A stretch of DNA of 64,000 nucleotides from JAWXBA01 sp048499805 (GCA_048499805.1 JASNZF010000005.1:248001-312000), one strand, 5' to 3'; shown: positions 1 through 8,742, counted from the stretch's first letter. Translations and numbers: made by a program. Notes: generated by a model from the sequence alone, not told the origin.

Positions 1-226
1 GAAGTGAGAGGTAAGAGGTAAGAGGTGAGAGGTGAGAGGTGAGAGGTAAGAGGGAAGAGAGAAGTGGGAAGAGGGAAGTGGGAAGAGGGAAGTGAGGAGA
101 GGTAGGAGGGGGGGGAGCAATCAGGCGGGCGCATTCCGAAACCCTGCGTACTGCGATCCACCACCCGTGCCTAACCCCTAGCCCCTAGTCCCCAGTCCCC
201 AGTCCCTAGTCCCTAGCCCCTCGCCC
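1..226. repeat. Heptamer arrays at the window edge
   Basis: A purine array of GTAAGAG/GTGAGAG heptamers degrading into GGGAAGTG/GGGAAGAG variants fills about 1-117 and is cut by the window edge. A pyrimidine array of CCCTAGT/CCCCAGT heptamers fills about 171-226. Between them is a short unique core with no recognisable gene. The right array runs through the stop codon of the minus-strand glycosyltransferase. No gene is present in 1-212. Confidence 0.85.
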
Positions 227-1196
227 CATTCCCCACCTTCTGCAGCAAGTCACTCATCCGATGCATGTAGGTGTGGCGCGCCATCAGCTCGGCGCGCGCG
301 GAGGCGGCCATCGCCTCGCGGCGCGGGGCATCGTGGAGAAGTTCCTCGACGATCGCCTTGAGTTCGTCGCCATTCTGGAAGGTGAGCAGGTCCTCGCCCG
401 GAGTGAACCAGCGCTCGAGATCGCGCCGCGCATCCACCACCTGGGGCACGGACATCGCCGCGAGCTCGAAGACGCGCTGATTGCAGTGCGCCTCGGGTTG
501 TGCGGCCTCCGGGGTGGTGTGATGGATGTTGATGGCGATGGTGGCGCCGCCGTAGGCGCGGACGAAGTCGGTGGTGCTGGGCACCTCGCCGCGGCAGTAG
601 TCCCGGAGCCGGGTGCGGCGCCACCCGGGTCCCCAGATGGCCAGCCCGAACTCCACCAGCTCCGTCAGGAGCGCCTCGCGCCGGCCGGTCGCCCGGCCGG
701 CAAAGACCACATTGGCACGGTACTGGCCCTCGCCCGGGGTCGGACGGTAGACCGACGGATCGGCGGCGAGCGGCAGGAGGTCCACCGGCTTGCCGAGCGC
801 CGCGCTGAGCGCGCCGGCGACGTCACTGGAAGCGGCCATGACCCGGTCGTAGGCCCGGGCGTGGTCGGCCACCCGGAGCACGGTGCGCAGGTCGTCGGGA
901 AACCAGTTGATCCAGGTGGCGGTGCCAGCGGCCCGGAGCTGGTCGACCCGGTCGGTGTCGAGGTGTTCCGCCCCCCCGACGACCAGCACCACGGTCGGCG
1001 CCGTCTCGGCGATGGTCCGCTCCAGCCGGCCGTGAATGTCGCCAGCGGTGAAGCGCTGCAGCAGCACCGGCCGCCAGAGCAGGTCGAACTCCTCCACCCG
1101 GCACCCCAGGCGCTCCAGGCCCCGCACCCGGTGCAGGGCGTGCACGTGGTGGGCGTCGTCGAACGCCGCCACCACCAGGACGGCTGGGCGATTCAC
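213..1196 (-). CDS. CgeB-family glycosyltransferase-like protein
   Basis: A 327-residue protein resembling the CgeB/spore-maturation glycosyltransferase family (GT-B fold). The N-terminal half has a Rossmann-like start (AVLVVAAFDDAH) and the WINWFPDDL segment at about 95-103 typical of the family. The C-terminal half has VVFAGRATGRREALL (163-177), IAINIHHTT (220-228) and the nucleotide-sugar site region ELAAMSVPQVVD (245-256). The donor and acceptor are unknown; a cell-surface polysaccharide or lipid is likely because the upstream partner is an MsbA-type exporter whose stop overlaps this start (ATGA at 1193-1196). The last residues (NGARG) and the stop codon lie inside the CTAG-type heptamer array, so the C-terminus appears to have been set by the repeat. 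Confidence 0.75.
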   Translation of the reverse strand: MNRPAVLVVAAFDDAHHVHALHRVRGLERLGCRVEEFDLLWRPVLLQRFTAGDIHGRLERTIAETAPTVVLVVGGAEHLDTDRVDQLRAAGTATWINWFPDDLRTVLRVADHARAYDRVMAASSDVAGALSAALGKPVDLLPLAADPSVYRPTPGEGQYRANVVFAGRATGRREALLTELVEFGLAIWGPGWRRTRLRDYCRGEVPSTTDFVRAYGGATIAINIHHTTPEAAQPEAHCNQRVFELAAMSVPQVVDARRDLERWFTPGEDLLTFQNGDELKAIVEELLHDAPRREAMAASARAELMARHTYMHRMSDLLQKVGNGARG

Positions 1197-3025
1197 GCCG
1201 GGGCCTCCACGGATGGCGGGTCGCGAAACTGGAGGTCGTGGAGGCGGCGGTAGAGCCCGCCGCGCGCCAGCAGGGTGGCGTGGTCGCCCTGCTCCACCAC
1301 GCGACCGTCCTGGAGGACCACGATGGCGTCGGCGCTGCGGACCGTGGCCAGCCGGTGGGCCACGACCAGGACGGTCCGGTTGCGCATCAGCCGGTCGATC
1401 GCCGCCTGCACCAGGCGCTCCGACTCGGTGTCGAGCGCGCTGGTGGCCTCGTCGAGCATCAGCAGCGGCGGGTCGCGGAGCAGGGCCCGGGCAATCGCAA
1501 TCCGCTGGCGCTGGCCGCCGGAAAGCCGGGTGCCCCGCTCGCCGAGCAGCGTGTCCATCCCCTCGGGGAGGGCGGCGATGAACTCCATCGCGTTGGCCGC
1601 CTCGGCCGCGGCGGCCACCTGTGCCGGGGTGGCCTCCGGGCGCCCGTAGGCGATGTTGGCGGCGACGGTGTCATTGAGCAGCACCGTGTCCTGGCTGACG
1701 ATACCCATCAGCCCGCGCAGGGAATGCCGGTTGAGGTCGGTCAGCGGCACCCCATCGAGGAGGATCTGTCCGCCGGTCGGGTCGTGGAACCGGGCCACCA
1801 GGTCGAGCAGGGTGGTCTTCCCCGCCCCGCTCGGTCCGACCAGCGCCACCACCCTGCCGCGCGGCACCACGAAGGTGACATCGGTCAGCACCTCGCTCGC
1901 CTCCGGCTCGTAGCGGAACGAGACCCGATCGAACCGCAGCTCCGACTCGAACCGCGCCAGGCCGGCGCCCGGCCGGTCCGACTCCTGGGACGGGAGGTCC
2001 AGCAGCTCGAAGACCCGGTCGGCGCTGGCCATCGCCACCGCCATCACCGCCGGGAAGCTCGAGAGCTTCTTGAGCGGCGACATGATCCGGAGCGCGGCCA
2101 GGAGGAAGACGATGATGACCGCCGGCTCGAGGACGACCCCCGTGATGGCGGGGTTGGTGGTGGCCCAGAGGATCAGGATCACCACCAGCCCGCCGAAGAT
2201 CTCGGAGACGGGACTGGTGAGCGAGCTGAACCGCTCGATCCGGATCAAGCCCTTGCGATAGGTCTCGGCCTGCCGCGCGAAGTGGACCGATTCCTGCCGC
2301 TCGGCGCCATAGCCGCGGATCAGCTTGATCGCCCCCAGGCGCTCGGACACCGTCCCGGTCAGCTCGCCGCGGTGCACCGCCCAGACCTTGGCGTGCCGGC
2401 GGAGGCGCACCAGCACCTGCTGGATGCCGAGCACCAGGATCGGCGCGGTGAGGAGGGTCAGCAGGGTCAGGCGCGGCGAGGTGAGCGCCATGATGCCAAA
2501 GGTGGCGAGGATCAGGACGAGGTTCTGGAACAGGGAGGCCTGGGCGGCCGACACCACCGACTTGGCGGCATCGGCGTCGGCAATGACCCCGCTGATCAGA
2601 TGGCCGGCGCGGGTGCGCTGGAAGTACCCGAGGTCGATCGTGAGGAGGTGGTCGTAGAGCCGGGTCCGCAGGTCACGCACCAGCCCCTGCTGGACCCGCA
2701 CCGAGAGCTGGGCGGCGGCGTAGACCATGGCGTTCTTGACCAGCAGCGCTCCCGCCAGCAGCATCGCCAGCCGCGCCACGGCGGGCCCGGCGGCCAGCCC
2801 CGCGATCCAGGGATCCACGAGCCACGCGGTGACCTGCTCGAGCCGGGTTGCGTCCACCTCGAGGGCGCCGGCGGTGCCGAACAGTTGCTGGAGGAGGGGA
2901 ACCAGCAGGACCACGGTGAGGCCGTCGAGGGCCGAGGCAACGAAGGAGGCCAGGAGTCCAAGTCCAAAGGTGGCGCGATAGGGACGCGCCACCTCGAGCA
3001 ATCGCCGCACGGTACTCTGGGCCAT
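1193..3025 (-). CDS. MsbA-type ABC exporter (fused permease-ATPase)
   Basis: A 610-residue half-transporter expected to work as a homodimer in the inner membrane. The transmembrane domain spans about residues 15-325 and the nucleotide-binding domain about 363-600. Visible ATPase motifs are Walker A GPSGAGKTT (397-405), the Q-loop Q445, the signature LSGGQ (501-505), Walker B LLMLDE (521-526) and the H-loop His557. The best family match is MsbA/lipid A or other lipid-linked flippases, supported by the flanking glycosyltransferases. A multidrug exporter cannot be excluded from sequence alone. The gene lies back to back with the heptosyltransferase-like gene at 3102, leaving about 75 bp for both promoters. 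Confidence 0.85.
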   Translation of the reverse strand: MAQSTVRRLLEVARPYRATFGLGLLASFVASALDGLTVVLLVPLLQQLFGTAGALEVDATRLEQVTAWLVDPWIAGLAAGPAVARLAMLLAGALLVKNAMVYAAAQLSVRVQQGLVRDLRTRLYDHLLTIDLGYFQRTRAGHLISGVIADADAAKSVVSAAQASLFQNLVLILATFGIMALTSPRLTLLTLLTAPILVLGIQQVLVRLRRHAKVWAVHRGELTGTVSERLGAIKLIRGYGAERQESVHFARQAETYRKGLIRIERFSSLTSPVSEIFGGLVVILILWATTNPAITGVVLEPAVIIVFLLAALRIMSPLKKLSSFPAVMAVAMASADRVFELLDLPSQESDRPGAGLARFESELRFDRVSFRYEPEASEVLTDVTFVVPRGRVVALVGPSGAGKTTLLDLVARFHDPTGGQILLDGVPLTDLNRHSLRGLMGIVSQDTVLLNDTVAANIAYGRPEATPAQVAAAAEAANAMEFIAALPEGMDTLLGERGTRLSGGQRQRIAIARALLRDPPLLMLDEATSALDTESERLVQAAIDRLMRNRTVLVVAHRLATVRSADAIVVLQDGRVVEQGDHATLLARGGLYRRLHDLQFRDPPSVEAPA

Positions 3026-3089
3026 CCCGGGAAGCTATCGGCGGTCGGGGGGAGGGGGCAACGCGGTGGCGGGCCTCCCGGGGGGCTCC

Positions 3090-3095
3090 TATCAT
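3090..3095 (+). promoter_or_regulatory. -10 box for a leaderless start
   Basis: TATCAT ends 6 nt before the GTG at 3102. No Shine-Dalgarno sequence precedes that GTG. The arrangement matches the other TANNNT-N5-8-start sites in this window and supports 3102 over the upstream in-frame GTG at 3066. Confidence 0.5.
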
Positions 3096-3101
3096 TCCCC
3101 G

Positions 3102-4133
3102 GTGCCCCCCACCCCTCCCCCGTCCGCTCCCCCGCGCGTGCTGGTCGTGCGCTTCTCGGCCATCGGCGACCTGATCCTGACCACCCCGCTGCTCCGTGCC
3201 ATCCGTGCCCGGCACCCGCAGGCGCACATCACCGTGGTGACCAAGGCGGCGCTCACCCCGCTGCTCGCCAGCAATCCGCGAGTCAATGCCGTGGTGGGAT
3301 GGGACCCGGCCACGCCGTTCCAGGCCCTCGTTGACGACCTCAAGGCGCGCCACTTCACCCATCGGCTCGACCTGCACGGTTCGCTGCGCTCCGGCCGCCT
3401 GCGGCGGGCGCTGGGCGGGCGCTGGGGCCGGTACTCCAAGCACCGGCTGGCGCGCACCATCCTGATCCGGACCAAGCGCAACCTGTACCGGCACCCCCGC
3501 CATGTCGCGGACCGGTACTTCGACGCGGCCCGGGGCCTCGATGTGTCGCCCGATGGGGGACCGGCGGAGCTGTTCGTGCGGCGCGAGGCGCTGGACGAGG
3601 CCGACGCCTTCCTGGCGCGGCACCAACTCGGCACCCAGCGGACCCTGCTGGCGGTGGCGCCGGGTGCCACCCACTTCACCAAGCGCTGGCCGGATCGCCA
3701 CTGGGTGGCCCTGATGGGGCGGCTGACGGCGCGCGCCGACGTGGTCATCCTCGGCGGTCCCGACGACCGGGCGCTCGGGGAGCGCCTGGTCGAGGCCGGC
3801 GGGGCGCGGGCGGCGAGCGCCGCGGGCCAGTTCGACCTCCAGGGGACCGCGGCGTTGATCAAGCGGTCCCGGTCGCTGGCGAGCGGCGACACCGGCATCA
3901 CCCACATGGCCACCGCGGTGGGCACCCCGGTGGTGGCACTGTACGGACCGACGGTGCAGGCGTTCGGATTCTTCCCCTACCACGCCCGCGCCACCGTGCT
4001 CGAGCGGACCGACCTCGATTGCCGGCCCTGCAGCGCGATGGGCGGCCCCCGGTGCCCGCTGGGACACCACCGGTGCATGGAGGAGATCCTGCCCGACGAC
4101 GTGGAGTCGGCGCTGCGGAAGCTGCCGCTGTGA
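3102..4133 (+). CDS. Glycosyltransferase family 9 (heptosyltransferase-like)
   Basis: About 343 residues, GT-B fold of the ADP-heptose:LPS heptosyltransferase family. The N-terminus RVLVVRFSAIGDLILTTPLL is the classic family signature. The C-terminal donor-binding motif SGDTGITHMA is at about 261-270, followed by VGTPVVALYGPT. A cysteine/histidine-rich tail (CRPC ... C ... HHRC, about 307-325) is common in environmental members. The role is probably sugar addition to lipid-linked glycans at the inner-membrane face. I chose the GTG at 3102 because a -10-like TATCAT lies 6 nt upstream; an in-frame GTG at 3066 would add 12 proline/glycine-rich residues with no similarity. The acceptor cannot be told from sequence. 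Confidence 0.85.
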   Translation: MPPTPPPSAPPRVLVVRFSAIGDLILTTPLLRAIRARHPQAHITVVTKAALTPLLASNPRVNAVVGWDPATPFQALVDDLKARHFTHRLDLHGSLRSGRLRRALGGRWGRYSKHRLARTILIRTKRNLYRHPRHVADRYFDAARGLDVSPDGGPAELFVRREALDEADAFLARHQLGTQRTLLAVAPGATHFTKRWPDRHWVALMGRLTARADVVILGGPDDRALGERLVEAGGARAASAAGQFDLQGTAALIKRSRSLASGDTGITHMATAVGTPVVALYGPTVQAFGFFPYHARATVLERTDLDCRPCSAMGGPRCPLGHHRCMEEILPDDVESALRKLPL

Positions 4134-4516
4134 GCGTGGCGTCGCCGGCCGGGCTGGCGCTGCTCGGGCTGCTGCGCGACAGCGACCGGGGACCCCGGCG
4201 CGAGGGGCTCCTGGCGCTCTGGCTGGTGCTCCGGGTGGCAGAGGACCTGGCGGAAGGGGACCTGCCGGAGCGCGGCCACCGCCGCCGGGTTGCGGCGCTG
4301 GAGCGGCGGCTGACCAGCCTGACCCTGGCGCCGCCGGTCCGCCGAGGCCTCCAGGCCGCGCTCGGCGAGCTCAAGGGTCCCGCCGCCGACGGGGCGCCCC
4401 TGGCCCTGCTGAGCCTGGTCGCGCCCGCCCGCGACGGCATCGGGGCCGATGCGGCGGAGACGCTGACCCGCGCCGCGCGCCGCGTTGCCGCCACCCTGCA
4501 GCACCGCTATCGTTAA
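4130..4516 (+). CDS. Hypothetical helical protein
   Basis: I do not recognise this 128-residue protein. The GTG start overlaps the preceding stop (GTGA at 4130-4133), so it is translationally coupled to the heptosyltransferase. The composition is Ala/Leu/Arg-rich and predicted mainly helical, with no cysteines, no signal peptide and no clear membrane segment. Conserved-looking stretches are LLGLLRDSDRGPRREGLLAL near the N-terminus and AARRVAATLQHRYR at the C-terminus. It ends 27 bp before yebC. Codon usage and third-position G+C resemble the neighbours, which supports a real gene. Confidence 0.6.
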   Translation: MSVASPAGLALLGLLRDSDRGPRREGLLALWLVLRVAEDLAEGDLPERGHRRRVAALERRLTSLTLAPPVRRGLQAALGELKGPAADGAPLALLSLVAPARDGIGADAAETLTRAARRVAATLQHRYR

Positions 4517-4543
4517 CCCCGGACGCCAGGACGAGGAGCGGGC

Positions 4544-5293
4544 ATGGCTGGTCACAGCAAGTGGAAGCAGATCAAGCACAAGAAGGCCGCGACGGACGCC
4601 AAGCGCGCCCAGTCGTGGACCAAGGTCATCCGGGAAATCACCGTCGCGGCGAAGGCCGGCGGCGGCGATCCCGCAGGCAATCCGCGGCTCCGGACGGCGA
4701 TCGACGCCGCCAAGGCCGTGAACATGCCCAACGACAACATCGATCGCGCGGTCAAGAAGGGGACCGGGGAACTCGAGGGGGCCAGCTACGAGGAGGTCTC
4801 CTACGAGGGGTATGGCCCCGGCGGCACCGCGATCTTCATCGAGGCCTCGACCGACAACGCCAACCGGACCGTGGCCGAGGTGCGCCACGCCCTCTCGCGC
4901 AACGGCGGCAACATGGGCGCGACCGGGTCAGTGGCCTGGATGTTCGACCGGCTGGGCCAGCTCTTCATCGAGGCGGCGGGGCTCAGCGAGGACCGGGTGA
5001 TGGAGGTGGCGCTCGAGGCGGGGGCGATGGACTTCGCCCAGGACGGCGAGGAGTACGTGGTCAGCACGGCCCCGTCCGACTTCCACGCGGTGATGGACAG
5101 CCTCAAGGCGGCCGGGTTCACGATCGCCTCCAGCGAGATCGCCATGGTCCCCAAGAACCTGGTCAAGGTCGAGGGCGGCGACGCGCAGAAGGTGCTGAAG
5201 CTGATCGACACCCTGGAGGAGCTGGACGACGTCTCGAAGGTCTTCACCAACCTCGACATCGACGCCGTCGACCTGGCCGAGGCGGAGGCCTGA
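4544..5293 (+). CDS. yebC: YebC/PmpR-family protein
   Basis: A 249-residue member of the conserved YebC/PmpR/TACO1 family. The N-terminus MAGHSKWKQIKHKKAATDAK is the family hallmark, followed by IREITVAAKAGGGDPAGNPRLR. The full length matches the usual 240-250 residues. Members have been described as transcriptional regulators (PmpR) and more recently as translation factors acting on proline stretches; which applies here is not visible. An AGGAG Shine-Dalgarno lies just upstream of the ATG. The gene sits directly before ruvC, a very common bacterial arrangement (yebC-ruvCAB), with only 13 bp between. Confidence 0.95.
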   Translation: MAGHSKWKQIKHKKAATDAKRAQSWTKVIREITVAAKAGGGDPAGNPRLRTAIDAAKAVNMPNDNIDRAVKKGTGELEGASYEEVSYEGYGPGGTAIFIEASTDNANRTVAEVRHALSRNGGNMGATGSVAWMFDRLGQLFIEAAGLSEDRVMEVALEAGAMDFAQDGEEYVVSTAPSDFHAVMDSLKAAGFTIASSEIAMVPKNLVKVEGGDAQKVLKLIDTLEELDDVSKVFTNLDIDAVDLAEAEA

Positions 5294-5306
5294 GGGGGCG
5301 GGTCCG

Positions 5307-5807
5307 GTGAGGGTGCTCGGCGTGGATCCCGGCACCGCCATCACCGGGTACGGCATCGTGGAATTGGCCACCGGTCGCGTGGCCCGCCTGGTCGAGTGCG
5401 GCGTCCTCCGGACCCGCGCCAGCGAGGCCCTCCCCGCCCGGCTGCAGGTGATCCATGACGGCATCGCCGAGTTGCTGGGACGCCACCGGCCCGATGCCCT
5501 GGCCGTCGAGGGGGTCTTCTACGCCACCAATGTCCGCACCACCATCGTCCTCGGGCATGCCCGCGGGGTGGTGCTCCTGGCCGGCGCACAGGCGGGGGTG
5601 CCGATCTTCGAGTACTCGCCCGCCTCGGTCAAGAAGGCGATCGTCGGCCGCGGGGCAGCCACCAAGCCGCAGATCGGGTTCATGATCGCCCGGCTGCTCC
5701 AGCTCGCCGCCGCCCCCGCGCCGGCCGACGCCGCCGACGGGGTGGCGATTGCCCTGACCCACCTGCTCGCGCACCAGCCACGCCCGCGAAGGACCCAGGC
5801 CCGATGA
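5307..5807 (+). CDS. ruvC: Crossover junction endodeoxyribonuclease RuvC
   Basis: A 166-residue Holliday-junction resolvase. The RNase H-like acidic residues are visible: Asp7 in LGVDPGTAITGYG, Glu68 in LAVEGVFYATN, and Asp141/Asp144 in PADAADGVAIALTH. It works as a dimer with the RuvAB branch-migration motor to cut four-way DNA junctions. The GTG start is 13 bp after yebC, and its stop overlaps the ruvA start by 4 bp (ATGA at 5804-5807). The length is typical, slightly shortened at the C-terminus. Confidence 0.95.
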   Translation: MRVLGVDPGTAITGYGIVELATGRVARLVECGVLRTRASEALPARLQVIHDGIAELLGRHRPDALAVEGVFYATNVRTTIVLGHARGVVLLAGAQAGVPIFEYSPASVKKAIVGRGAATKPQIGFMIARLLQLAAAPAPADAADGVAIALTHLLAHQPRPRRTQAR

Positions 5808-6406
5808 TCGCCATCCTGACGGGAGTGCTGGCGGAGCGCGGTGGCGAGACCATCGTCATCCAGACCGACGGCGGCGTGGGCTACGCCGTGACGGTGTCGC
5901 TCGGGGTCTACGAGCGCCTGCCGGCGGCCGGGGCGCGGCTCTCGCTCTACACCGAACTGGTCGTCCGCGAGGATGGCTGGACCCTGTTCGGGTTCGACTC
6001 CCAGCTGGAACGCAGCATATTTCACCGGTTGCTGGCGGCCTCGGGGTTCGGCCCGCGGCTGGCCCTGGCGATCCTCTCGGCCCTGGGGCCGGACCGCACG
6101 GTGCGGAGCATCCAGGAGAAGAACCTGGCGGCGCTGGCCACGGTCCCGGGGATCGGGCGGAAGAAGGCCGAGCGCCTCGTGCTGGAGCTGCAGGATCGGT
6201 TTGCCGACCTGCCGGTGGCCGCCGCCCCGAGCGGCGCCACCCGGGGTGACGAGGCGGTCCGGGCCCTGGTGGCGCTGGGATACGCCGCGAACCAGGCCGA
6301 GGAGGCGGTGCGTGCCGCGCTCGACGCCGGGGGACCCGAGGACACCGCCGCGGTGCTGCGCCGCGCGCTCACCGTCTTGACCGGAAGCAAGGGAGGCAGT
6401 CGCTGA
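5804..6406 (+). CDS. ruvA: Holliday junction branch-migration protein RuvA
   Basis: A 200-residue protein with the three RuvA domains. The OB fold starts MIAILTGVLAERGGETIVIQ, the tandem helix-hairpin-helix region includes LATVPGIGRKKAERLVLELQ, and the C-terminal RuvB-contacting domain carries DEAVRALVALGYAANQAEEA. RuvA tetramers bind junction DNA and recruit RuvB. It overlaps ruvC by 4 bp and is followed by a small zinc-ribbon gene rather than directly by ruvB. Confidence 0.95.
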   Translation: MIAILTGVLAERGGETIVIQTDGGVGYAVTVSLGVYERLPAAGARLSLYTELVVREDGWTLFGFDSQLERSIFHRLLAASGFGPRLALAILSALGPDRTVRSIQEKNLAALATVPGIGRKKAERLVLELQDRFADLPVAAAPSGATRGDEAVRALVALGYAANQAEEAVRAALDAGGPEDTAAVLRRALTVLTGSKGGSR

Positions 6407-6582
6407 TGTCGCTGATCACCATGACCACCGCGGAGTGGCTCTGCACCAAGTGCGGCGTCACCAATCGCAAGCTCGTGCCGGCCCGGGCCCAGGAGGCCAA
6501 GGATCGCTGCGTGCACTGCCGGGCCAAGCACCTGATCTCCCCTGACGACCGTCCGGTGCGGTGGCGGTCCCGGGCGGCGTGA
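6406..6582 (+). CDS. Small zinc-ribbon protein between ruvA and ruvB
   Basis: A 58-residue open frame starting with an ATG whose A is the last base of the ruvA stop (TGATG) and ending with a TGA that overlaps the ruvB GTG at 6579. The product begins MSLITMTTAEWLC. It carries two CxxC pairs, Cys13-x-x-Cys16 (CTKC) and Cys35-x-x-Cys38 (CVHC), spaced as in a rubredoxin-like or zinc-ribbon knuckle. No family name comes to mind. The tight double overlap shows that it is translated with ruvA and ruvB, so it may assist the RuvAB motor or simply be carried with it. The basic C-terminus (RPVRWRSRAA) could contact nucleic acid. It is short enough to be missed by size-filtered gene finders. Confidence 0.75.
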   Translation: MSLITMTTAEWLCTKCGVTNRKLVPARAQEAKDRCVHCRAKHLISPDDRPVRWRSRAA

Positions 6583-7607
6583 CCCGCGTCGAGATCACCA
6601 CCCCCGACCTGCTGCCGGAGGAGGGCGGAGCCGAATCCGCGCTCCGCCCCTCGCGTCTCGATGAGTTCGTGGGACAGCCCGCGGTCAAGGCGTCGCTCCA
6701 GATCGCGATCGACGCGGCCCAGGCCCGCAAGGAACCGCTCGACCACATCCTCTTCTTCGGTCCCCCGGGGCTGGGCAAGACCACCCTCGCCCTTCTGATG
6801 GCCAAGGAGATGGGCGTCCAGTGCCGCACCACCTCGGGGCCGGTCCTCGAGAAGCCGGGAGACCTGGTGGGCCTCCTGACCGGCCTCGGCCCGGGCGACC
6901 TCCTCTTCATCGACGAGATCCACCGGCTCCGGCCGGTGCTTGAGGAGTTCCTCTACCCCGCGATGGAGGACTACCGGGTCGATGTCCGGATCAGCGAGGG
7001 GCCGGGGGCGCAGACGATCCCGATGGCGCTCGAGCGGTTCACCCTGGTCGGCGCCACCACCCGCTTCGGCCAGCTGACACCCCCGATGCGGGCGCGGTTC
7101 GGCATGGTGGAACGGCTCAACTTCTACCCCCCCGAAGACCTCACCGTGATCGTGACCCGCTCGGCCGGGCTCCTCAACGTGCCGATCGATGCCGAAGGGG
7201 CGATCGAGATCGCCCGGCGGAGCCGGGGCACCCCGCGGGTCGCGAACCGCCTGCTGCGCCGGGTCCGCGATTTCGCCCAGGTGCGGGCCAACGGGTCGAT
7301 CACCGCGGCGGTCGCCGCCGAGGCGCTGGCCCGCCTCAACGTGGATGAGTTCGGCCTCGACGACATGGACGCCCAGATCCTGACGACGATCATCGAGAAG
7401 TTCGGCGGCGGTCCGGTGGGGCTCAACACCGTCGCCGCCGCCGTGGGCGAGGACGCCGGCACGCTCGAGGACGTCTACGAGCCCTACCTGCTGCAGCAGG
7501 GCTTCCTGGAGCGCACCCCCCGCGGCCGGGTCGCCACCCAGAATGCGTACAAGCGGTTCGGCATCACCCCTCCCCCCGGCAGCCAGGCCTCGATCTTTGA
7601 CGGCTGA
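6579..7607 (+). CDS. ruvB: Holliday junction DNA helicase RuvB
   Basis: A AAA+ motor of about 342 residues that drives branch migration with RuvA. Visible motifs are the family start LDEFVGQPAVKASLQIAI, Walker A GPPGLGKTT, Walker B LLFIDEIHRL, sensor-1 GATTRFGQLTPPMRARFG, and the C-terminal winged helix ending RVATQNAYKRFG. I chose the GTG at 6579, which overlaps the zinc-ribbon stop. An in-frame GTG at 6561 would add six residues. The gene overlaps the probable TTG start of queA at its 3' end. Confidence 0.95.
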   Translation: MTRVEITTPDLLPEEGGAESALRPSRLDEFVGQPAVKASLQIAIDAAQARKEPLDHILFFGPPGLGKTTLALLMAKEMGVQCRTTSGPVLEKPGDLVGLLTGLGPGDLLFIDEIHRLRPVLEEFLYPAMEDYRVDVRISEGPGAQTIPMALERFTLVGATTRFGQLTPPMRARFGMVERLNFYPPEDLTVIVTRSAGLLNVPIDAEGAIEIARRSRGTPRVANRLLRRVRDFAQVRANGSITAAVAAEALARLNVDEFGLDDMDAQILTTIIEKFGGGPVGLNTVAAAVGEDAGTLEDVYEPYLLQQGFLERTPRGRVATQNAYKRFGITPPPGSQASIFDG

Positions 7608-8742
7608 GCGTCGCCTCACCACCTCGGACTTCGACTACGACCTGCCGCCGGAACTGATCGCCCAGGTCCCGACCGGGACGCGCGGGGAGAGCCGGCTGCT
7701 GGTGGTCGGGGGGGCAGGGGGGCAGGGGGGCAGCGGGGCCGCGGGGCACCGGGGCAGCGGGGCGGAGGGTCCGGGGGGCCGCGGGGCCGCGGGGCAGCGG
7801 GGCCGCGGGTCAGGGGGGCGATTCGAGGATCGGATGTTCTCGGATCTCCCGGACTTCATTTCCGCGGGCGATCTCCTGGTCCTCAACACCACCCGGGTGC
7901 GACATGCCCGGTTCCTGGGCCAGCGCCCCTCCGGCGCTCCCGCGGAGGTCCTGCTCATCCACCCCGCCACGAGCCCGGGGGAGTGGGTCGCGCTCGGCAA
8001 GCCGGGCAGCGCCATGAAGCCCGGCAAGCGGATCCGGATCGGGTCCGATGCCGAGATCGAGACGGTGATGGTGCTGGAGGATGGCAACCGCGTGGTGCGC
8101 TTCATCGGGATTCCTGCGGAAGACGCAATTGCACGGTACGGTCGCCTCCCGCTCCCCCCGTACATCACCCGCGACCCCGACGCCACCGACGAGGAGCGGT
8201 ACCAGACCGTCTACGCAGAGCGCGAGGGATCGGTCGCGGCGCCCACCGCCGGCCTGCACTTCACGCCGGAGCTCCTGGCGCGACTGCGGGAGGGCGGGGT
8301 GACCATCGCCCACCTCGACCTCGAGGTCGGACCCGGCACCTTCAAGCCGGTCGATGGCGAGGAGATCACCGCCCACCCGATGCACCCGGAGCGGTACACG
8401 ATCCCGGGAGCGCTCGCCGATGCCGTGCGAAACACGCGCAAGATGGGTGGCGCTGTCTGGGCGGTGGGAACCACCGTGGTCCGGGCCCTCGAATCGGCGG
8501 CGGACGCCGATGGCACCCTCCGCACGGGTCCGGGGGAGACCCGGCTGATGATTACCCCGGGATACCAGTTCCGCGTGGTGGACCGGCTGGTCACCAACTT
8601 CCACCTGCCGCGCTCGACCCTGCTGATGCTGGTCTCCGCCTTTACCGGCCTCGAAACCCTTCACGCCGCCTACCGGCACGCCGTGGCCGCTCGCTATCGG
8701 TTCTACTCGTACGGCGATGCGATGGTGGTGGGTAAGAGGTAA
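7597..8742 (+). CDS. queA: tRNA preQ1(34) S-adenosylmethionine ribosyltransferase-isomerase QueA, with repeat insertion
   Basis: QueA transfers the ribosyl moiety of SAM to preQ1-modified tRNA in queuosine synthesis. The family signature is clear: DFDYDLPPELIAQVPTGTR at the start, GDLLVLNTTRVRHARFLG, then APTAGLHFTPELL and TNFHLPRSTLLMLVSAF. I infer a TTG start at 7597, overlapping ruvB, because the conserved N-terminus begins right after it; an upstream ATG at 7543 lies deep inside ruvB. Product about 381 residues. Between SRLLVV and FSDLPDF, about 38 Gly/Ala/Gln/Arg residues are encoded by a GGGGCAGC-type octamer array (7707-7820) that normal QueA lacks. Without it the length would be about 343, typical for the family. 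The C-terminal GKR and the stop come from the GTAAGAG array that follows. Confidence 0.93.
   Translation: MTAERRLTTSDFDYDLPPELIAQVPTGTRGESRLLVVGGAGGQGGSGAAGHRGSGAEGPGGRGAAGQRGRGSGGRFEDRMFSDLPDFISAGDLLVLNTTRVRHARFLGQRPSGAPAEVLLIHPATSPGEWVALGKPGSAMKPGKRIRIGSDAEIETVMVLEDGNRVVRFIGIPAEDAIARYGRLPLPPYITRDPDATDEERYQTVYAEREGSVAAPTAGLHFTPELLARLREGGVTIAHLDLEVGPGTFKPVDGEEITAHPMHPERYTIPGALADAVRNTRKMGGAVWAVGTTVVRALESAADADGTLRTGPGETRLMITPGYQFRVVDRLVTNFHLPRSTLLMLVSAFTGLETLHAAYRHAVAARYRFYSYGDAMVVGKR
7707..7820 (+). repeat. Octamer array inside queA
   Basis: Degenerate GGGGCAGC/GGGGCCGC/GGGGGGCA units inserted in frame in queA. Only the G-rich arm is present, with no C-rich partner. The encoded segment is a low-complexity linker of the GAAGQRGS type, placed in a loop between the first strand block and the conserved DLPDF segment. 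The array has no stop codon in any forward frame. Confidence 0.85.
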
